From positions 62,001 through 126,000 of the forward strand of contig NZ_JACHVS010000002.1 in NCBI RefSeq assembly GCF_014190875.1: DNA of 64,000 nt. Direction: 5' to 3'. The DNA is from Paeniglutamicibacter cryotolerans. GTDB lineage: Bacteria > Actinomycetota > Actinomycetes > Actinomycetales > Micrococcaceae. The notes below the pieces were generated by a model. That model made no database searches. It worked only from the letters and a program-made list of their open reading frames with translations, and was not told where the DNA came from. Each line of letters opens with the position of its first letter. Position 1 is the stretch's first letter. Positions 17,549 through 26,960 of this stretch are shown piece by piece. The translations under genes and the position numbers were made by a program.

Positions 17549-19125
17549 GTGATCAGCATCGAAGAACTGAGGGAGATCAAGACCTTCGCCCCGCTGTCCC
17601 GGCCGTGCTGGGCTATCTGGCCGGTACCGTGGAGGACATCCGACTGCTGCCCGGAGAGTACTTCCTGCGCGAGGGGAATGGATGCGTCCTGTTCGTCGTG
17701 ATCGAGGGCTTGGTGGAAGTCACCCAGGGTGGTCAGTGGCGAGGAACCGGTGATCGGGACCCGCAAGGCGGGGCAGTTCTTCGGCGAAGTGCCGATGACG
17801 CCGAGCCTCAACTTCCCGGCCAGCGGATGCGCGGCGGGGGAGGCTCGCGTGATCAAGCTGGATGTGACTGCGTATTACACGCTGGCGGCCATGGCAACCT
17901 CGCTTCGATGCAGGTGCTGGCCTCCGAACGGCCGGAGGTGGAGACCCGCGTGTTCGGCCCGTGACTCGATGCGAAAGTCCGAGAGCTCTCGACGTTCCTG
18001 ACCCTAGAACACGTGCCGTTTGACCGGGTGACCATTGATGCGCCGATAGCGGGCGGAAAGTAACCGGTGCTGGAACTGCTCGCCGGATCCCGCTTCGCGG
18101 AACCGGTAATGCGGGACGTGGCGCGGGCCGCAGGGCTCGAGGTGGACCCCGCGGACCTTGACTACGATCTCGTGATCCTGGGCTGTGGGCCGGCCCGGCT
18201 GCCGGCCGCGGTCAATGGTGCGGCAGAGGGGCTGCGCAGCGTGGTCATCGTGTGCCTGGATTCCGGCGGGCAGACGGGAACATCGGCCCGGATCGAGAAC
18301 TGGACCGGCTTCCGCTATGGAATATCCGGGGACGACTTGGCAGGCCGGGCGCTGACTCAGGCCAGACACCTCGGAGCGGAAAGCATGGTCACCCGGACGG
18401 CGCGGATGATCGACACCCGAAGCCACTCGCTCGTCCTTGCCGGGGAGACAGGGTGTGGGCCGCGGCTGCCATCATCGCCACGGAGGTCGAATGGCGGACA
18501 CTGCCGCTCCCCTCGGTAGAACGCTTCCCCGGTAGTGGGCTCTACTACGGGGCTGCTCGCAGCGATGCGGGATTGGCTCAGGGGCAGGACATCTACACCG
18601 GGGGGGTGGGAAACTCGGCCGGTCAGGCTGCCATCTTCTTCTCCCGCCATGCCCGGTCGGTCACGGTCCTGGGTTCGTGCCCTCTCTCGAATCGCGTATG
18701 TCGCGCTAACTGATCGAGCAGACCGAAGCGAATGACGCGACCGGGGTGTGGGTCAGCTCGCAGATCGCGGCACTGCATGGTCAAACCACGCTGGAGGCGG
18801 CCGAAGTGCTCGAGACGGTAGCGGGGAAGAGCACACTGAATCCCTTCGCTGCCGTTTTCGTGATGATCGGGGCAGATGCGGTGACCGTCTGGCTTCCGCC
18901 CGAGGCCGCGCGCGACGCCCATGGTTTCATCCTCACCGGGGCGACGTGACTTCCACATCACGGTGGGAGCCCCTGGGCCGCCCGTTCGCCCTGGAGGCGA
19001 GCACGCACGGTGTCTTCGCCCTCGGAGATGTTCGCTCCGGCTCGGCCAAGCGAGTGGCTGCCGGCGTGGGTAAGGGCGGCATAGCCATCGCTTTCATGCA
19101 CCAATGCCTGGCCCTGAGGCACTGA
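17549..19125 (+). pseudogene. Cyclic-nucleotide-domain thioredoxin reductase, multiply broken
   Basis: The remains read in order as a cyclic-nucleotide-binding domain fused to a thioredoxin-reductase-like FAD/NAD(P) oxidoreductase, a family of about 550 residues. The pieces are ISIEELREIKTFAPLS from the GTG at 17549, then LGYLAGTVEDIRLLPGEYFL in a second frame and RKAGQFFGEVPMTPSLNFPA in a third. They are followed by VRELSTFLTLEHVPFDRVT ending at an in-frame TAA (18061-18063), YDLVILGCGPARLPAAVNGA (damaged FAD motif), VWAAAAIIATEVEWRTLPLP, GNSAGQAAIFFSRHARSVTV, LNPFAAVFVMIGADAV and finally GVFALGDVRSGSAKRVAAGV. At least five frame changes plus one stop exclude a functional product. It sits between tRNA-fMet copies 2 and 3. 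Confidence 0.85.
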
Positions 19126-19170
19126 GCCGGGAGCCGTAGGGACTCTGGTGGAGCGCACCGGCCCCTCGTT

Positions 19171-19199
19171 TTGTGGATCTGCACTATGACTGCTAGAGT
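19171..19199 (+). promoter_or_regulatory. Promoter of tRNA-fMet copy 3
   Basis: TTGTGG (19171-19176), 17 bases and TAGAGT (19194-19199). It is homologous to the promoter of copy 2. Confidence 0.6.
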
Positions 19200-19210
19200 T
19201 ATCTACGCAA

Positions 19211-19284
<74 letters not shown>

Positions 19285-19294
19285 CAGATGAGAG

Positions 19295-19336
19295 AATCCT
19301 CTGACTTGGATAAATTCAAGACAGGGGATTTTCGCT
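19295..19336 (+). terminator. Terminator of tRNA-fMet copy 3
   Basis: A 16-bp imperfect stem (19295-19310 with 19315-19330) leads into TTTTCGCTTT. Confidence 0.75.
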
Positions 19337-19440
19337 TTAACCCAAAGGGCCCGGATTCGTCGGTGCCCAGTCCGGGCATGGAGACCTCGAAAGCTCCGGC
19401 TGGCCAGCTACTCAATTCCTCGGTATGAGCAAACGCACCA

Positions 19441-19478
19441 AAACAGGTTCGCTCACCGCGAGGTGAGCGAACCTGTTT
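19441..19478 (-). terminator. Terminator of pspA
   Basis: A 17-bp perfect stem with a 4-base loop (19441-19457 with 19462-19478) lies 18 bases beyond the pspA stop codon. On the minus strand it ends in TTTTGG. Confidence 0.8.
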
Positions 19479-19495
19479 CCTGATTCCTGGTGGGG

Positions 19496-20239
19496 TTACT
19501 GGCCGGCGCCTTCAATGGCCGGTGTTGCAACACCGGCCTTCAACGCGGCAAGTCGGGCCTCGACCTCGGTCTGTTCGCCCAGATCCTCGAGGGATTCGAA
19601 CTGGGCGTCGAGGCTGGATGCGGCAAGCTCGCTTGCGCCGCGCACACGGGCCTCTTCGCGGCGGATCTTTTCCTCGAAGCGGTTGACCTCGCTGGACGGA
19701 TCCATGATGTCGATGCTCTTCAGTGCATCCTGAACCTGGGTCTGGGCCTGGGCAGACTTAGCGCGGGCATTGAGCTCGTCGCGCTTGGCGACCAGCTCCT
19801 GGCGCTTGGACTTCATCTGGGTCAGACCGGACTTAAGTTTCTCGACGACGTCCTCTTGGGAGGCAATCGACGGTGCGGCGGACTTGGCCTCGCCTTCGGA
19901 CTGCATCTGGCGCTGGATGGCCACCTTGGCGAGGGCGTCGAACTTGTCGGCGTCGGCAGAGTTTCCCGCGGCACGCAACTGGTCGGCTTTGGCAGAGGCG
20001 GCAAGCGCCTTGTTCCCCCAATCGGTTGCGGCCTTCACATCCTCCGCGTAGTCTTCCTGGGCCATGCGCAGGTTGCCGATGGTCTGGGCCACAGCCGTCT
20101 CTGCCTCGGCGATATTATCCGTGTAGTCACGGACCATCTGGTCGAGCATCTTCTGCGGGTCCTCGGCCTGGTCCAGAAGGGAATTGATGTTTGCCTTGGC
20201 CAGTTGGGCTACCCGACCAAAAATTGACTGCTTTGCCAC
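19496..20239 (-). CDS. pspA: PspA/IM30 family membrane-stress protein
   Basis: The 247-residue protein is almost entirely alpha-helical and charged, as expected for the PspA/IM30 (ESCRT-III-like) family that binds and stabilises the inner face of the membrane. The N-terminus MAKQSIFGRVAQLAKANINS contains the amphipathic lipid-binding helix and is followed by QAEDPQKMLDQMVRDY, the family signature. The central coiled coil runs from about residue 30 to 200. The GTG at 20239 has AAAGG 8 bases upstream. The gene lies about 100 bases downstream of the TPM-domain gene on the same strand, a pairing that suggests a joint envelope-stress response. No PspB, PspC or PspF partner is present. Confidence 0.92.
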   Translation of the reverse strand: MAKQSIFGRVAQLAKANINSLLDQAEDPQKMLDQMVRDYTDNIAEAETAVAQTIGNLRMAQEDYAEDVKAATDWGNKALAASAKADQLRAAGNSADADKFDALAKVAIQRQMQSEGEAKSAAPSIASQEDVVEKLKSGLTQMKSKRQELVAKRDELNARAKSAQAQTQVQDALKSIDIMDPSSEVNRFEEKIRREEARVRGASELAASSLDAQFESLEDLGEQTEVEARLAALKAGVATPAIEGAGQ

Positions 20240-20283
20240 GATGACACCTTTCAGTAATGCATTGCTTGCCTGGTTGTAATGAC

Positions 20284-20308
20284 ATCCCCAACACGTGCTG
20301 TCGGGGAT
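20284..20308 (-). promoter_or_regulatory. Hairpin between TPM gene and pspA
   Basis: A 10-bp stem with one mismatch (20284-20293 with 20299-20308) lacks a T-tract on the minus strand. It may attenuate read-through or stabilise mRNA; its role is unclear. Confidence 0.35.
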
Positions 20309-20336
20309 TTAAACACTTTGTGGGAGGTGCTGGGGT

Positions 20337-22325
20337 CTAGAAGCTGCCGCCGGCACCTCCACCGAATCCTCCGCCGCCGAAGCCGCCTCCACCGCCCCCG
20401 CCGAAGCCGCCGAAACCGCCCCCGCCGAAGATGCCGCCACCGGAAGAATGACCTCCGGAGCCGCCGCGCAGGATGGAATCAATGAGGATGCCGCCGAGGA
20501 TGGCCCCACCGAGACCGTTGTTTCCCCGGCCTCCGCCCATGCCGCCGCCAAAACCGTTGACGTCGTTCTCCGCCTGGCGCGCCGCTTGGTCGGCAAGAGA
20601 CGCGGCGCGACTTGCATAGGCCAAGGCCGATACCGGGTCGCTGGAGCCCAACCGCAGTGCCTCATCCAGGTTCCGTTGGGCTTCGGCCAAGCGGGTGCGG
20701 GCGGTGGCACCCACGCCACCGCGGCGGGCTCGGATGAAGTCATCGGTGCCCTGGATCTTGCCTTGGGCTTGACGAATCATGGCTTGGAGCTGCTCCGCCG
20801 CACGCTGAGCCTGCGCTTGGGCGTCCCGGATCGAGTCGAGCGGGGCATCAAGGTCACGGCGTGCCTCGTTTACGGTGGAGAGTAGCGCAACCGGGTCGAT
20901 GAGCCCGGATTGAACCTGTTGCTGGACCTGTCCCAGAGCCTGTTCAAGGGCCGCGGCCGGTCCGGCGAGCTCCGGATTGCTGCCGTTGCTGATCAGGGCC
21001 CTGGCCTGGGCCAGGTCCTGTGCGCCGGCGGATATGGCGGCCTCCATGTCACGCCGGGCAGTTGCCAAGTCGGTACCGGTCTTGCCAATTGCATCGAGCA
21101 GCACTGTGGCTTGGTCCAGCGCGTCTTCCCCGGCGCGAAGCGCTACCGCGGCTTCGCTGGTGATTCCCCCGGCCAGCTTCGCCTCGGAGGTCGTCACCGC
21201 GTTGTCCACGAAGTCCAGCCGTTCGCCGGCCTCTGCTATGTTCTCCCGGACTTGGGAGAGGGCCGATGTGGAGTACTGGGCGGCAAGTGCATCCATGGAT
21301 GCCTGATCAGCCGATAGCCGCGCACGCAGTTGTGGGGCGCGTGCTTTGAGATCGGCGATTGCGGCAGGGGCGTTGGCCTCAAGCTCTCGCAGCGACTCGA
21401 ATTCAGCGGTGTGCTGTTCCAGGGTTTCGTTGACGGCCTCGCAGCGGCGAATGATCTCCGTCAGCCAGGTTCGCTGCTGTTCTTCGGTGTCGGGGATATC
21501 GTCATCAAGCTGCTGCTGGAGCTTGAAGGATTCGTTCATATGGGTCTTTGCCGCCTCAATATCGGCAGTGAACGGTTTGACGGCCTCATCCCCGTACTGG
21601 GCCTGGGCGAAGCCGACTTCCTGCTGGCTGGAGCGGATGGCATCGTCCGCCGCAATCAGCAAGCTTCCGGCCTTGCTGCGCAGGTCGGGAATGCTCATGG
21701 AATCCAGCGGGTCGATGGGCTTGCCATCGGGGCCGGCTGCCGGACGGGGGGCGTCCGTGCCCAGTTTCTTGCGCCGGGTCAGGGCCCATGCGGCGGCACC
21801 ACCGCCGACGACGACCACGCCACCGATGATCCAGGGTGCAGCTGATCCGCCGCCGGATGCCCTTTCGATCCCCTTGACAGCGGTCAGCGCAGCATCGGCC
21901 CACTGCTCCTTGGCAAGCTGGGGCAGCAATGAATCCAGGATCTTCTGCTGGCTTGCGGCAATGGGGCCGGCGCTATTGGGGGTGAACCGGACCAGTCGGC
22001 TGTCTACCGCAACGGCAAGAATCGAGTCGTTGGTGCCCATGCCCTTTTTCGTGGCAACTTCCTCGACCCAGGCGTCGGGATCTGTGGGGTCGGTGAATGA
22101 GTCGACGTAGATGACGAAGAGGTTCTGACTCGTCTTGGCCCGCATGTCATTGATGGCTTTTTCCACCTCGGTGGCATCGCTGCCGAGAACCCCGGCCTGG
22201 TCCACGACGAACTGGCCCGGTGGAATAGTCACCGGGGGCTCGGCGGACGCCGCGGGCGCCAGAAGGAAGACGGACAATGTTGCTGCGGCGGCGGCATATG
22301 CCAAGCGCCTGAGCGTAGATCGCAT
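20337..22325 (-). CDS. TPM-domain membrane protein with glycine-rich tail
   Basis: The 662-residue protein begins with a signal peptide (LAYAAAAATLSVFLLAPAAS, cleavage near AEPP). A TPM domain (about residues 38-150, VVDQAGVLGSDATEVEKAI) faces outside, and one membrane helix (WIIGGVVVVGGGAAAWALT) precedes a basic stop-transfer segment. A long coiled-coil region of about 380 residues follows. The C-terminus is a Gly-Phe-rich low-complexity tail ending GGGAGGSF. TPM domains occur in proteins linked to photosystem II repair and membrane stress; here the role is inferred from the neighbouring pspA. The ATG at 22325 has GAAGGG 6 bases upstream, and it removes 14 unlikely residues from the longest frame. 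Confidence 0.88.
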   Translation of the reverse strand: MRSTLRRLAYAAAAATLSVFLLAPAASAEPPVTIPPGQFVVDQAGVLGSDATEVEKAINDMRAKTSQNLFVIYVDSFTDPTDPDAWVEEVATKKGMGTNDSILAVAVDSRLVRFTPNSAGPIAASQQKILDSLLPQLAKEQWADAALTAVKGIERASGGGSAAPWIIGGVVVVGGGAAAWALTRRKKLGTDAPRPAAGPDGKPIDPLDSMSIPDLRSKAGSLLIAADDAIRSSQQEVGFAQAQYGDEAVKPFTADIEAAKTHMNESFKLQQQLDDDIPDTEEQQRTWLTEIIRRCEAVNETLEQHTAEFESLRELEANAPAAIADLKARAPQLRARLSADQASMDALAAQYSTSALSQVRENIAEAGERLDFVDNAVTTSEAKLAGGITSEAAVALRAGEDALDQATVLLDAIGKTGTDLATARRDMEAAISAGAQDLAQARALISNGSNPELAGPAAALEQALGQVQQQVQSGLIDPVALLSTVNEARRDLDAPLDSIRDAQAQAQRAAEQLQAMIRQAQGKIQGTDDFIRARRGGVGATARTRLAEAQRNLDEALRLGSSDPVSALAYASRAASLADQAARQAENDVNGFGGGMGGGRGNNGLGGAILGGILIDSILRGGSGGHSSGGGIFGGGGFGGFGGGGGGGFGGGGFGGGAGGSF

Positions 22326-22411
22326 TGAAAACCCTTCAATTTGCTGGGCGGTATGAATCTTGAACACGTTTCATGTGGTCATCAGGCGTATTCAACAACA
22401 CCGTCAGATCG

Positions 22412-22440
22412 ATTCTATGGCCCGTGAACTAGGCCGTCCA
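22412..22440 (-). promoter_or_regulatory. Candidate promoter of the TPM-pspA pair
   Basis: On the minus strand TGGACG (22440-22435), a 17-base spacer and TAGAAT (22417-22412) would start transcription about 80 bases before the TPM gene. Confidence 0.5.
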
Positions 22441-22573
22441 CAGCAATGAGTGAAAGAATGGGCCCACTAGGAATTCGGAAGTTGCACAGCTGACGCTCAG
22501 CTTTTGCTTCTGCCCAGCACAGCACGTCTTGGCATAGTTGAGACCAACGGAAGCTACTAGAAGAAGGTCAGCG

Positions 22574-24151
22574 ATGAGCGAGAACGAGCAAGCCCCCAGC
22601 GATGCCCCTACGGGCAGCGAACCCACGACGAACATTCCGGCGAAGGCCGAGGCCACGCCGCCGGCTCCATTCACGAGCTGGGACGCAACCCAGCCCATCG
22701 AACGCTCCGCAGATTCCGTGCCGGTCCCTCCGGCAAGTGCTTCGGTTCCGCCTCCGGCTCCCGAAACCCGCAACGCCAACGGTGTCCAAACGCAGCCAGT
22801 TCTTCCGCAGCACGTCGCTCAGAACCCGGAGGCGTTTGGTGCCCCGGCACCTGGCCCCTCCGGCGCTCCGGCCGACTCGCATGGCCAGCACGTTGCGGGA
22901 AGTTCGTTCTCGGCCCCGGCCAAGCCGGCCTCCGCCGTGCGTCGCTTCACCGCCTCAACGATGGTGATCGGGATGGTTGCCGCCGCGCTGGTTGGCGGGG
23001 CAAGTGCAGTAGGTGCCAGCTACCTCATTAATCCGCAGCTGCAGAGCTCCTCGGTCCAGACGCCAAGCAGTTCGATCATCGTCAACAACACCTCCAGCGT
23101 CACGGCAGTGACAGCCGCCGCGGCCAAGGCCAGCCCCAGCGTGGTCACCATCGATGTGACGGGCAAGAGCTCATCGGGATCCGGCTCGGGCATCATCTTG
23201 GACACCGAGGGGCACATCCTGACCAATACCCACGTGGTGACGCTGGGTGGAACCACTGCCGATCCGAGCATTGCAGTGCAGACAAGTGACGGCGTCGTCC
23301 GTGAGGCGACATTGGTCGGTACCGATCCGCTCTCGGACCTCGCCATCATCAAGATCGATGCGCCGGGACTGGTTCCGGCGAGCCTGGGTGATTCGAACAA
23401 GGTGAACGTCGGTGACACGGCGATCGCCATCGGCGCCCCGCTGGGCCTGAGCGGTACGGTCACTGACGGCATCATCTCTACGCTGAACCGCACCATCGCC
23501 GTGGCTTCCTCCGCCGCGCCGAAGGGGAACACCGACGGCCAGTCCAATGGGAACGGTGGCGACCAGTACAACTTCCAGTTCCCTGGCACACCCAGCCAGG
23601 GTAGCAGCGCTAACCAGGGGTCGATCTACCTCAATGTGTTGCAGACCGATGCCGCCATCAACCATGGCAATTCCGGTGGCGCACTGGTGGACAGCGAAGG
23701 ACGGATCATCGGCGTCAACGTCGCCATCGCCTCGGCGGACTCCTCGAGCAGCTCATCTTCCGATTCCAGCGGCAGCATCGGTGTCGGCTTCGCCATCCCG
23801 ATCGACTACGCCCAACGCATCGCCCAGGACCTGATCTCCAACGGCGTGGCGACGCACGGCCTGCTCGGTGTCACGGTTCAGGCCAAGCCCGCCTCGGTGA
23901 AAGGCGTGAATTCGTCCTTCACCGTCGGGGCCGAGATCCAGACGGCTCCGGCAGGTTCACCTGCAGCCAAGGCCGGGCTCAAGGCTGGCGACGTCATCAC
24001 CGGCGTCAACGGCACGCCCATCAGCGATAGCCAGTCGCTGACCGCCACGGTCCGTCAGGCCCCGGCTGGCTCCACCATCTCGGTCACCTACATGCGCAAC
24101 GGCCAGCAGTCGTCGGTCGATGTCACGGTGGGTTCGACTCCGGCTTCCTAG
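22574..24151 (+). CDS. HtrA/DegP-like membrane serine protease with PDZ domain
   Basis: The 525-residue protein has a proline-rich cytoplasmic N-terminus of about 120 residues, one membrane helix (MVIGMVAAALVGGASAVGAS), a trypsin-like protease domain and a C-terminal PDZ domain. The triad is complete: His220 in ILTNTHVVTLGG, Asp255 in LSDLAIIKI and Ser367 in HGNSGGALVDSEG. Serine and glutamine-rich insertions lie between Asp and Ser and again near residue 395 (SADSSSSSSSDSSGS). It should degrade or chaperone misfolded extracytoplasmic proteins, as mycobacterial PepD/HtrA do. AAGAAGG lies 7 bases before the ATG. It is divergent from the TPM-pspA genes across a 248-base region. A GCAA-tetraloop terminator follows. 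Confidence 0.92.
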   Translation: MSENEQAPSDAPTGSEPTTNIPAKAEATPPAPFTSWDATQPIERSADSVPVPPASASVPPPAPETRNANGVQTQPVLPQHVAQNPEAFGAPAPGPSGAPADSHGQHVAGSSFSAPAKPASAVRRFTASTMVIGMVAAALVGGASAVGASYLINPQLQSSSVQTPSSSIIVNNTSSVTAVTAAAAKASPSVVTIDVTGKSSSGSGSGIILDTEGHILTNTHVVTLGGTTADPSIAVQTSDGVVREATLVGTDPLSDLAIIKIDAPGLVPASLGDSNKVNVGDTAIAIGAPLGLSGTVTDGIISTLNRTIAVASSAAPKGNTDGQSNGNGGDQYNFQFPGTPSQGSSANQGSIYLNVLQTDAAINHGNSGGALVDSEGRIIGVNVAIASADSSSSSSSDSSGSIGVGFAIPIDYAQRIAQDLISNGVATHGLLGVTVQAKPASVKGVNSSFTVGAEIQTAPAGSPAAKAGLKAGDVITGVNGTPISDSQSLTATVRQAPAGSTISVTYMRNGQQSSVDVTVGSTPAS

Positions 24152-24173
24152 GGTCGAAGCAAGGGAAAGTGCG

Positions 24174-24213
24174 CACATTGGCGGGAACGATGCAAATCGT
24201 TCCCGCCAATGTG
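24174..24213 (+). terminator. Strong terminator after htrA-like gene
   Basis: An 18-bp perfect stem closed by a GCAA tetraloop (24174-24191 with 24196-24213). The T-tract is weak. Confidence 0.8.
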
Positions 24214-24285
24214 TCATGTGTGCCAAGCCCCGATAACATGGATGCTGGCCATACCGGCCACCACACCGCATAAGGAAAGGCAGCG

Positions 24286-25101
24286 ATGAGCGACCCAGCA
24301 GGAACGCCATTGAGGATCCTGGTCCTGGTCAAGCACGTCCCGGACGCACAGTTCGACAGGCGGCTCGAGGAACCAACCCACCGAGTCGACCGCAGCGACT
24401 CCATCCTCTCCGAACTCGACGAGTACGCGCTGGAAGCCGGGCTTCTCCTGGCCGAGGCGCGCGGGGGAGCCAGCGCCGGGAACACCGTCACGGCACTGAG
24501 CATGGGGCCTGCAGCCGCAGTGAACGCCGTCAAGAAATCCCTGCAGATGGGAGCCACCGATGGCGTGCACCTGTGCGATACGTCGCTTGAGGGTTCGGAT
24601 GCCTACGCCACCTCGCTGGCCCTGGCCGCAGCCATCAGGCACCTGTGCGGCTACGACCTGGTGATCACGGGGATGGCGTCCACCGACGCCGAAACCTCGC
24701 TGGTGCCGGCGCAGCTGGCCGAACGCCTGGGCCTGGCCCAGCTGACCATGGTCGCCGACCTGAAACTGGAGGGTTCCGTGCTAACCGCCCGCCGCGACGG
24801 TGACCACGCGGCGCTGACGCTGCGCGCCGAACTGCCGGCCCTGGTCTCCGTCACCGACCAGGCCAATGAGCCGCGCTACCCCAACTTCAAGGGCATCATG
24901 GCCGCCAAGAAGAAGAAGATCACGACCCTGAACCTGGCCGACCTCGGTCTGGACCCCGCGCAGGTCGGCGAGGCAGGCTCCGCCACCCGTGTGCTTGATG
25001 CGGCCGAACGGCCCGCCCGCGGTACAGGCACCATCATCACCGATCAGGGGGACGCCGGAATTCAGCTTGTCGATTTCCTGGCCGCCCAGCGAATGATCTA
25101 A
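24286..25101 (+). CDS. etfB: Electron transfer flavoprotein beta subunit
   Basis: The 271-residue EtfB carries AMP and, with EtfA, the FAD that accepts electrons from acyl-CoA and related dehydrogenases. Typical lines are RILVLVKHVPDAQFDRRLEE near the N-terminus, DEYALEAGLLLAEA, the nucleotide-contact region MGPAAAVNAVKKSLQMGATD, DLVITGMASTDAETSLVPAQ and the C-terminal recognition region NEPRYPNFKGIMAAKKKKI. AAGGAAAG precedes the ATG. etfA follows after 14 bases with its own GGGAAG, giving an etfBA operon that continues into the PIG-L gene. Confidence 0.95.
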   Translation: MSDPAGTPLRILVLVKHVPDAQFDRRLEEPTHRVDRSDSILSELDEYALEAGLLLAEARGGASAGNTVTALSMGPAAAVNAVKKSLQMGATDGVHLCDTSLEGSDAYATSLALAAAIRHLCGYDLVITGMASTDAETSLVPAQLAERLGLAQLTMVADLKLEGSVLTARRDGDHAALTLRAELPALVSVTDQANEPRYPNFKGIMAAKKKKITTLNLADLGLDPAQVGEAGSATRVLDAAERPARGTGTIITDQGDAGIQLVDFLAAQRMI

Positions 25102-25115
25102 GGCTAGGGAAGAAC

Positions 25116-26060
25116 ATGGCAAAGATTCTGGTTTACATTGACGCCCCGGCGGCAGAACCGACCGCCGCCCAGCGTGAACTGCTCACCCTTGCGGCTCGGC
25201 TCGGAGAACCCGTGGCGGTGCTCGGAACAGTGGCCGATGCCACGGCAATTGCCGCGCTCGGTACCCATGGCGCAACTGCCGTTCTCGGCACCGGGGCCCC
25301 GGCCCTGGGCTCGGTGCTCATTGCGCCACAGGCCGCGTTGGTCGCCGCTGCGGCACGGCACGTGGAAGCAGCAGCGGTCCTGCTGCCGAACACCGCGGAC
25401 GGCAGGGAAATCGCGGCCCGCGCCGCCATCAAGCTGGATTCGGGTGTCATCACCGACGTGATCGACGTGGCTGCCGACTTCACCGCCACCAAGCCCGTGC
25501 TCGCGGGCAGCTTCACGGTCACGGCCCGGGTGACCCGCGGCATCCCCGTGCTCGCGCTGAAGCCCAACAGCATCGAGGTCGGAACCCCGATCCCCGCCGA
25601 GGTGGACCTCGAGGAGCTGGAGCTCGGTGACACCGGCCCCGGCGCGCAGATCACCGGCAGCGTCGAGAGCCCGGCCACCGGGCGCCCGGACCTGCAGGAC
25701 GCCAGTATCGTGGTGGCCGGAGGACGCGGAGTGGACGGGGACTTCACCCCCGTGGAGGTCCTGGCAGACGCGCTGGGAGCTGCCATCGGCGCCTCCCGTT
25801 TCGCTACTGACGCCGGCTGGATCGACCATTCGGCGCAGATCGGGCAAACCGGCAAGACGGTCTCCCCGCAGCTGTACATCTCAGCGGGCATTTCCGGGGC
25901 GATCCAGCAAAAGGCGGGCATGCAGACGGCCAAGGTCATCGTCGCAGTGAACAACGACCCCGATGCGCTGGTCTTCGAGATCGCCGACTTCGGTATCGTC
26001 GGGGACCTGGCCAAGGTGCTGCCGCAGGCGGCAGCCGAAATCAATCGCCGGAAGAGCTGA
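25116..26060 (+). CDS. etfA: Electron transfer flavoprotein alpha subunit
   Basis: The 314-residue EtfA supplies the FAD-binding domain of the electron transfer flavoprotein. The FAD signature is visible in the second half: VVAGGRGVDGDFTPVEVLAD, ASRFATDAGWIDHSAQIGQT, KTVSPQLYISAGISGAIQQK and IVAVNNDPDALVFEIADFGI. The N-terminal half is alanine-rich and more variable than usual. It is co-transcribed with etfB upstream. The next start codon lies one base beyond its TGA. Confidence 0.95.
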   Translation: MAKILVYIDAPAAEPTAAQRELLTLAARLGEPVAVLGTVADATAIAALGTHGATAVLGTGAPALGSVLIAPQAALVAAAARHVEAAAVLLPNTADGREIAARAAIKLDSGVITDVIDVAADFTATKPVLAGSFTVTARVTRGIPVLALKPNSIEVGTPIPAEVDLEELELGDTGPGAQITGSVESPATGRPDLQDASIVVAGGRGVDGDFTPVEVLADALGAAIGASRFATDAGWIDHSAQIGQTGKTVSPQLYISAGISGAIQQKAGMQTAKVIVAVNNDPDALVFEIADFGIVGDLAKVLPQAAAEINRRKS

Positions 26061-26061
26061 C

Positions 26062-26817
26062 ATGACGACGTTCAATCCCGAAACCCAGACGGTCAAACGC
26101 GTGATGTGCTTCGGTGCGCACCCCGATGACCTGGACTTCGGCGCCTCGGGCACTGTTGCGGCGTGGACCGCTGCCGGGGTCGAGGTGCAGTACTGCATCA
26201 TGACCGACGGGGACGCCGGCGGATTCGACCCGGATCACCGCGGCTCGATCACCGATATGCGCCATGAGGAGCAGCGTGCCGCTGCACGCCAAGTGGGCGT
26301 GGAAACTGTGCACTTCCTCGGTGAACGAGACGGCTTCCTGGAGCCCACCCACGAGGTGATGGCCCAGGTCGTGAAGCTGATCCGTGAGCTGCGCCCCGAC
26401 GTGGTCCTGGCCCAGCACCCGGAACGCAACTGGGACAGGCTGCAGAAGTCCCACCCGGACCACATGGCCTGCGGCGAAGCGGTGACCCGTGCCGTCTACC
26501 CGGCGGTGGAGAACCCCTACTCGTACCCGGAGCTCGAGGCGGCAGGCCTGAAGGCCTACAAGCTTCCGTGGCTGTGGCTCTACGGTGCCCCGGCCGAGCG
26601 CGAGAACCACTGGGTGGACGTGACTGCGACGTTTGAACAGAAGCTCGAGGCGCTGCGCCAGCACCTGAGCCAACATCCCGATGTGGGTGGCATGGAGCGC
26701 TTCGTGCGCAAGCAGTGCGAGCAAAAGGGAGCCGAAGCCGGGTTTGAGGCGGGATCCCTGGCCGAGGCCTTCCACGTCGTTGCGGTGAACGCCAGCGACA
26801 CCATTGCCGGGTTCTAG
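26062..26817 (+). CDS. PIG-L family N-acetylglucosaminyl deacetylase-like
   Basis: The 251-residue protein belongs to the PIG-L/LmbE zinc deacetylase family, which includes the mycothiol and bacillithiol enzymes MshB, Mca and BshB. The zinc motif AHPDD lies near residue 20, the HxxH-type third ligand is in KSHPDHMACGEAV, and the loop TDGDAGGFDPDHRG resembles the substrate-binding loop. Specificity cannot be read from sequence. The start ATG at 26062 follows the etfA stop by one base, so translation is probably coupled. The functional link with etfBA is unknown. A terminator follows. Confidence 0.88.
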   Translation: MTTFNPETQTVKRVMCFGAHPDDLDFGASGTVAAWTAAGVEVQYCIMTDGDAGGFDPDHRGSITDMRHEEQRAAARQVGVETVHFLGERDGFLEPTHEVMAQVVKLIRELRPDVVLAQHPERNWDRLQKSHPDHMACGEAVTRAVYPAVENPYSYPELEAAGLKAYKLPWLWLYGAPAERENHWVDVTATFEQKLEALRQHLSQHPDVGGMERFVRKQCEQKGAEAGFEAGSLAEAFHVVAVNASDTIAGF

Positions 26818-26834
26818 AGCCCCCAGGCACGTGA

Positions 26835-26881
26835 AGCAGCGGCCCCGCATCTCCATGGAGATGCCGGGCCGCTGCTTTTTT
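26835..26881 (+). terminator. Terminator after etfBA-PIG-L operon
   Basis: A 20-bp stem with one mismatch and a 2-base loop (26835-26854 with 26857-26876) is followed by TTTTTT. Confidence 0.92.
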
Positions 26882-26960
26882 GCGTTGATCCGAGCGGGTT
26901 GCCGACCTGTCGCGGGCTCCGGTGAGGCCGCGGGTGCGCCGGGCAGGCGGGGGACGGTGC

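Noticed and set aside
20337..20480. Glycine-rich 3' end of the TPM gene considered as a DNA repeat element
   Set aside because: The repetition follows from Gly-Phe codons in a coding tail, with no exact DNA unit repeated.
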